This document shows, piece by piece, positions 60,601-64,000 of a stretch of 64,000 bases of DNA. The first letter of the stretch is position 1, and each line of letters begins with the position of its first letter. This DNA comes from Blattamonas nauphoetae (lineage: Eukaryota; Preaxostyla; Oxymonadida), in NCBI GenBank assembly GCA_033064195.1, contig JARBJD010000093.1, positions 1 through 64,000 of the forward strand, read 5' to 3'. The position numbers were made by a program, and so were the translations under genes. Below the pieces are notes generated by a model. The model saw only the letters and a list, made by a program, of their open reading frames with translations, was not told where the DNA came from and searched no databases.

Positions 60601-61365
60601 ACTGCTGGACACCAGACTCGTCTCCACTGACATCCCACGCGACAACACATCATCACTGTCGAACCAGAAAAGAGGACCAGTTCCAACCACAAAGTGAGAA
60701 TTCGACATCAAAAGTCCAACTCCACAAATCGAAAGGTGTTCAAATGTAGAGTTGCCTGTTGTAATACCATTCATCATTTGTGTGCCAAGATCAGTTCTAC
60801 GTGCGTGTTGAGAGATTCCCAAGAGGGGAAGAACCACATTCGATGTCGATTGGTGAGAGCTTCGGATAATCTGGACTTGGGATCCGTATCCATCTATATC
60901 ACCTCGAACAATGAACGGTGAGCATTCCATGTTAGAAATGATCTTGCTTCCTTCGATTGTCAAATCCGACGATGAAACCAGACAAAGAGACCATCCACTC
61001 GTACCCACATCCAGACACCACCATTTCATCCACAGTGTACTGTTCTGCACATCCAACAACCACAACTTGGGATAGTTGTCACTATTTTGACCGAGCACAG
61101 CGTTTCTGTTCAGATATCCAACCGTTGATTTTTGTGATTCTTCGGGGATCGATAGTCGCGTCATATTTCCACGCAACTCCATCCATGTCGATACAATCGG
61201 AAATGATTCTGTTGAAAACCATCCCGATTCGAACTGTATCACCACTCGTTCAGAGTTTGAGTCATTCCAGTTGCGGCTCGATTGCTCAGTAAATACGGTT
61301 TGGAAATCTCTGCAAACAGCATCCATCGAGTGAAGGAATTGGAAAAGCGCAATTAAAGTGGTCAT
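57658..61365 (-). CDS. Receptor-like beta-helix protein with membrane anchor and pseudokinase domain
   Basis: A product of 1235 residues in one exon. Residues 1-18 (MTTLIALFQFLHSMDAVC) act as a signal peptide. Residues about 60-560 are beta-helix repeats with Cys/Ser-rich turns (INTCFFHKCSSAS, IDSCFFEQSTAEVGGALRIS, ISNCAFVGCSASWIGGA). Residues about 570-880 contain beta-sandwich-like units. A membrane helix lies near 900-928 (LLSWLIPLVASLLIVLIAVI) with a basic stop-transfer (LLRRRLVK). The C-terminal 270 residues have a kinase fold but lack catalytic residues: the HRD loop is LRALTSHNILFDSNQN, no DFG is seen, and the helix normally reading DVFSLG reads GAVFSLGLILWEM. APE (WSAPEV) and the final arginine (PEDRPDF) are kept. 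It is therefore a surface receptor with a pseudokinase tail, probably for signalling or scaffold use. Confidence 0.85.
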   Translation of the reverse strand: MTTLIALFQFLHSMDAVCRDFQTVFTEQSSRNWNDSNSERVVIQFESGWFSTESFPIVSTWMELRGNMTRLSIPEESQKSTVGYLNRNAVLGQNSDNYPKLWLLDVQNSTLWMKWWCLDVGTSGWSLCLVSSSDLTIEGSKIISNMECSPFIVRGDIDGYGSQVQIIRSSHQSTSNVVLPLLGISQHARRTDLGTQMMNGITTGNSTFEHLSICGVGLLMSNSHFVVGTGPLFWFDSDDVLSRGMSVETSLVSSSLLNVSSSSPFTPTKPKFGSEVAQLVVASCVSCCTNHDSGTGMMSPNMGGNVVCLNTSFSSCVRQGNEHLTYSFENRTQTSDPGRFALANTSDVTHISFTLCTFSEMASNDSNYYGGSAINLETTSSSLTINTCFFHKCSSASDYIVSGGGAVFFFSHRSDPQPFSISSSSFTECSTTGDGGSLFVGEASPTSIDSCFFEQSTAEVGGALRISCVGVISISNCAFVGCSASWIGGAIIFGEIPSLSLSFVQFRECSTQQIDGYCRGNDISFVQSRHTEITADMFECCDSTSDSPNVYIYIDNRYVSTLFPHITSTPTIKSVDVSFDGSVATVTVETEEALRGTMGVLLDGSNVPRLVHVVFGKPWEESRIGTAVVSSGANGILPDDTTYTNRTCSFGSTFFPIPTVWTADTTSKDWNTTEIVLRGVSLEEWSYWMLVGKEETAWNITLTRTDSTTLTGTASLSSSNAEVCLDWSTEYEVRRMVWMEADGLTEKDVKLPLPITFTTPAQTTPPFSSLTGVSAHIIKADPQFAVLLLHFDREVCGSYDFVVEERGKDVTFSVVVELAGTTGETEEFVVVGDERVLTDYTTYTIKSLVATPGSSSTPVVMNDPVSFHIPKSSFVPPLEPENPEKKALSKEMKKLLSWLIPLVASLLIVLIAVIVLVLLLRRRLVKSQANLKEMENMNTVDQPQLEDEKVEIVTDNQIGVMSVQPCASSESKSETKQKEEPEPSDEMTDFVNLEEVLPCCGDMKTTVCVSKNRTLFNALHSENRWDVRERQAQLQLVRGLKGVLKKDRKAAILRALTSHNILFDSNQNVCLKLNSDITPPAPLPTLNTSQSEQQTPQPEQPEQQQTEETNESNHVVGQSAEKVNEGVRWSAPEVIENQPQMNSGHGAVFSLGLILWEMETGCVPFGEQDAVNASRQIVIGVTPKLESVENSEMRELISECLSLIPEDRPDFDTIESTLAQIPADKPIYQKAVLES

Positions 61366-61399
61366 CGTAAATTGAACGATTCCCTAACGACGATTATGA

Positions 61400-61848
61400 G
61401 ATGATCAATCGAAAATGAACCCTTAGTTCGCTTCCGTTGTTGCTTTCTCACTTTCCACTGTCGATTTAGGTTTCTCTTCCTTCTTCTTCCTCTGTCTCTT
61501 TTGGATGTTTTTCTTCTCTGTCTTCTGAACCGTCTTCACCGATGGTTTTCTTCGTGCTCGCCTCGTCGTTGACGAATCCAAGGAACATGGTCGGTCCTCG
61601 ATGGCAGATCTCGCCGCGAGGGTGCTGCTGGTCAGGGACAAGATAGTTCATCCTGGGGATGCTTTCCTGAGGAGGGTTGTTTGAGAAGGTGGATGCGAGG
61701 TGAGGCAGAGAACTGAACAAGAGAGAGTCAGAATCTGTCTGGCACCCATGAGGTGATGGCAGAGACGACAAAGATCACACACAAGCAGGGTTTGTTGTAC
61801 GAAACAAGTCAGAAGCAATTCGGAAGGTTCGTTGGTTCTGCCCAGTTT
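61400..61848. other. Family 3' flank and basic low-complexity stretch
   Basis: From about 61750 to 61848 the sequence is the conserved downstream flank of family copy F. From 61423 to 61640 a minus-strand frame is Lys/Glu-rich (KKNIQKRQRKKKEEKPKSTV), perhaps a decayed tail of another gene. No complete gene is supported. Confidence 0.4.
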
Positions 61849-62910
61849 CTATTCAGGTTCAGGAAGGTTCATGCCCAGCAGGTTGTTCAATTCCATCAAA
61901 TCCTCAACAATCCATCCACCGAATTCGTCCTTTTCGTTTTGCAGCTTTTCTTCCATCACATCTTCGATGCCCTCCATTCTCAACACTCGATGCACTGTCT
62001 TCCACATCTGGCGCAAGTCTCCCCGTTTTTCGTTCCATTCCTGCTGGTCCTTGACCATGAACAGCAGAAAAAGCCAGATTGACTCTTCATCCTCGAAGAA
62101 CGTGAGACAACTTGGGATCGAGAGAAAGACGGGGAGATGAAGAACAAGTTCCATTGTGGGTTGATAATAAGGAGATATTCGGATGAGTCGGACGAGGAGG
62201 CCCAGAAAAAACTTGGATTGCTCACCATTGATGATCGAATAGCGGTTTACGCACAAATGCCAAATATACTTCTCTGATGGGGCCAGAACTTGCTTCAAGA
62301 TCGACTCGTGAACATCTTGTTGTTCATCGTCATCTTTAAATGTTAGGTCTGCGAGACCATCCGGAGTTGCGAGCCAGAGAGATCTGCTGATGTTTGAAAT
62401 GAGATCAGTGTGGAAATCTTCTGCTTCTGCAAAAGAAAGAGACTGGGGATTGAGGGTGACGAGGATTTGAGGGATAAAACCAGCTTGGACGAGGGCAAGA
62501 TTGACTTGAGCTGAACAACACCTGGATAGACTCTCGATCATCTTCATTGCTGTTCTGGTGATGATATGGCAGGCTGACGAAAGCAGAACCACAATGCACT
62601 GTATGAAGTATCTCTGAGAATCACCAGAGAATGAGGCAAGGCTCTCGAGAAAAGCATCTGCAAAGGTGTGATTCAGTGGATCCACAGTTTTCATAAATGC
62701 ATCAGCCTTCGCTTCCAGAGAGACATCAAGAGCTGGTTGGAGTTTCAGAGTGGCAACGAGAGATCGAAAGACAATTGCTAGTTCCTCGGCAGATTCCAGT
62801 TCTTCTTCATCCCATTCCAGGAAAGGAGAACAGTCTGAAGAAAATGCCAAAGGGGGTACTGACAATTCAGAGCACGACGGACTTGATGAGTCGTCTATTT
62901 TCTTGGTCAT
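61849..62910 (-). CDS. 350-residue helical family, copy F
   Basis: A product of 353 residues beginning MTKKIDDSSSPSCSELSVPP. The family order is complete: FSSDCSPFLEWDEEELESAE, FRSLVATLKLQPALDVSLEA, IVVLLSSACHIITRTAMKMI, QAGFIPQILVTLNPQSLSFA, YIWHLCVNRYSIINGEQSKF, PVFLSIPSCLTFFEDEESIW, VLRMEGIEDVMEEKLQNEK and GMNLPEPE before TAG. It is closest to copy A, sharing the N-terminal KKI(D/E)DSSS start. No intron. Function unknown. Conserved motifs in separate helices suggest a protein-binding solenoid. Confidence 0.8.
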   Translation of the reverse strand: MTKKIDDSSSPSCSELSVPPLAFSSDCSPFLEWDEEELESAEELAIVFRSLVATLKLQPALDVSLEAKADAFMKTVDPLNHTFADAFLESLASFSGDSQRYFIQCIVVLLSSACHIITRTAMKMIESLSRCCSAQVNLALVQAGFIPQILVTLNPQSLSFAEAEDFHTDLISNISRSLWLATPDGLADLTFKDDDEQQDVHESILKQVLAPSEKYIWHLCVNRYSIINGEQSKFFLGLLVRLIRISPYYQPTMELVLHLPVFLSIPSCLTFFEDEESIWLFLLFMVKDQQEWNEKRGDLRQMWKTVHRVLRMEGIEDVMEEKLQNEKDEFGGWIVEDLMELNNLLGMNLPEPE

Positions 62911-63046
62911 TCTGTTTATTTAGACTGATTTTGACAGAATTCTCGAAGCGCCTAAATAGTCTACTCATCACTATTTTCTTATCAACGTCTGAAACTCTCT
63001 TTCTTGAGCATTTTTGTTTGTTCTCCATTCTGCTTCTCGTCTTCAG

Positions 63047-63910
63047 ATGTTCGTTTTCATACTAGCCAACCTGATTCAAGCTGCAGCTTACGTCGATCCA
63101 TCAATTGTTGACACTGTGAACAAGAACCATCTAGCAACTTGGAAAGCCCGTGATTACAGAGGAACACGATTCTCACCTGCAAAAGTTGTGAAATCACTGG
63201 ACAAAACCATCCTTCCCGAAGATCAACTCGATTTTGTCGCTCCGATCACCACACCCTCCTCGTACGATATCCGCGAGGCCTATCCCGACTACATCCTCCC
63301 CATATATAACCAGGACGAATGCGGTGGGTGCTGGGCATTCACCACAGCAGGGGTAATGAGCATCCGTCGTGGGATCGCTGGCTGTTGGTCTGGCCCTCTG
63401 TCCATGCAAGACCTGATCTCCTGCGACTCAACCAACAGCGCATGCAAAAGTGGACATCCTTTTCGTGCTCAACAATGGGCAAGGAATATGGGAATGACCA
63501 CATATGACTGCCTTCCATTTGTCTCCGCTTCTGGCCGAGTTCCAACCTGCCCCACAAAATGCCGAAATGGCTCCGAAATTGAACGCTTCAAATGGGACAA
63601 TATTCTTTCGCTGCGTGTTGGCCAAGTTCAAGACTCGCTCCTCACAGACGGCCCGCTCTACGCTCGTCTCAACATCTACGAAGACTTCCTGTCCTACTCA
63701 AGCGGAGTATACCAACACCTGACTGGAGACCTCTACGGCTCGCATGCTGTTATTCTCCTCGGATGGGGTGAGGAAAACGGGGTGAAGTTTTGGGTTCTCC
63801 AAAACAGCTGGGGCGCGGACTGGGGTGAGAAGCGGTATTTCAGGATCAGGATGGGGAAGAACGAGGCAGGAATTGAGAGGGCGTTTTACGGGGGAACGGT
63901 TGTTTGTTGA
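63047..63910 (+). CDS. Secreted papain-family cysteine protease (C1A, cathepsin B-like)
   Basis: The ATG at 63047 gives a clear signal peptide (MFVFILANLIQAAAY) and a product of 287 residues. A propeptide follows (VNKNHLATWKARDYRGTRFS), and then the mature enzyme with YDIREAYPDYILPIYNQDECGGCWAFTTAG, in two parts holding the oxyanion Gln and catalytic Cys. GDLYGSHAVILLGWGEENGV has the catalytic His and WVLQNSWGADWGEKRYFRIR the catalytic Asn. The occluding loop of true cathepsin B is not seen, and the length is shorter than cathepsin B. It fits a lysosomal or digestive enzyme in a phagotrophic gut flagellate. The upstream CTTCTCGTCTTCAG just before the ATG looks like an acceptor, so a 5' intron is possible. 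Confidence 0.9.
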   Translation: MFVFILANLIQAAAYVDPSIVDTVNKNHLATWKARDYRGTRFSPAKVVKSLDKTILPEDQLDFVAPITTPSSYDIREAYPDYILPIYNQDECGGCWAFTTAGVMSIRRGIAGCWSGPLSMQDLISCDSTNSACKSGHPFRAQQWARNMGMTTYDCLPFVSASGRVPTCPTKCRNGSEIERFKWDNILSLRVGQVQDSLLTDGPLYARLNIYEDFLSYSSGVYQHLTGDLYGSHAVILLGWGEENGVKFWVLQNSWGADWGEKRYFRIRMGKNEAGIERAFYGGTVVC

Positions 63911-64000
63911 TTTTCGTCTCCTCGAGTTTGTTGTTTTGTCACTATTCTCCCACCCATATTTGAGTTTCGACGATTTTGAATACTTTCCAGAATCAAGATT

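Noticed and set aside
63194-63631. Minus-strand frames opposite the protease gene
   Set aside because: Shadows of a gene with complete catalytic motifs on the plus strand.
1-64000. Use of TAA and TAG as glutamine throughout
   Set aside because: Genes of 881 and 1235 residues contain no in-frame TAA or TAG, the helical family ends at a conserved TAG, and beyond that stop the copies differ by indels that are not multiples of three. In-frame stops elsewhere include TGA and fit decay.

Overview
The window looks like nuclear DNA of a compact, intron-poor flagellate protist, most likely an oxymonad (Preaxostyla) close to Blattamonas nauphoetae. The evidence is very short spliceosomal introns (33-45 nt are visible), a family of about 350-residue alpha-helical proteins repeated along one strand, and secreted or membrane beta-helix proteins that end in a degenerate kinase domain. 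These families resemble what I recall from that genome. The genus is inference from family style, not a database result. The genetic code looks standard: TAG, TAA and TGA all end genes, and the 3' flanks of duplicated genes do not keep a reading frame.

Region 1 (1 to about 12.1 kb) is the right-hand part of a Polinton/Maverick element, cut by the window edge. It holds remains of a protein-primed family B DNA polymerase and an integrase, then a packaging ATPase, two tandem paralogous capsid-like proteins, several small virion-type proteins and a fibre-like protein with an S74 intramolecular chaperone. The replication and integration genes are broken, with a handful of breaks. The virion block looks whole. 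Most of its genes are preceded by one shared T-rich promoter-like motif, and a 38-nt hairpin repeat recurs in five places.

Region 2 (12.1-23.2 kb) has AT-rich non-coding DNA, an inverted-repeat element of about 1.8 kb (13086-14865), an intron-containing oxymonad-type host gene, a decayed SNF1/AMPK-like kinase, and a GC-rich low-complexity gene interrupted by stops.

Region 3 (23.2-36.3 kb) is accessory DNA. It contains an intron-bearing DDE transposase between two inverted arrays of a 26-bp minisatellite, two short inverted-repeat elements with the same ends and 3-bp flanking repeats, and decayed host-like reading frames.

Region 4 (36.3-64 kb) is host-gene rich: a secreted beta-helix protein, an 881-residue helical protein, four full and two partial copies of the 350-residue family, a receptor-like beta-helix pseudokinase of 1235 residues with two fragments of paralogues, one clear tRNA and one tRNA-like sequence, a hAT transposon, a Mutator-like element with an exact 9-bp target duplication that carries gene-like sequence, and a secreted papain-family protease at the right end. 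The picture is one of repeated local duplication and element insertion in a gene-dense genome.
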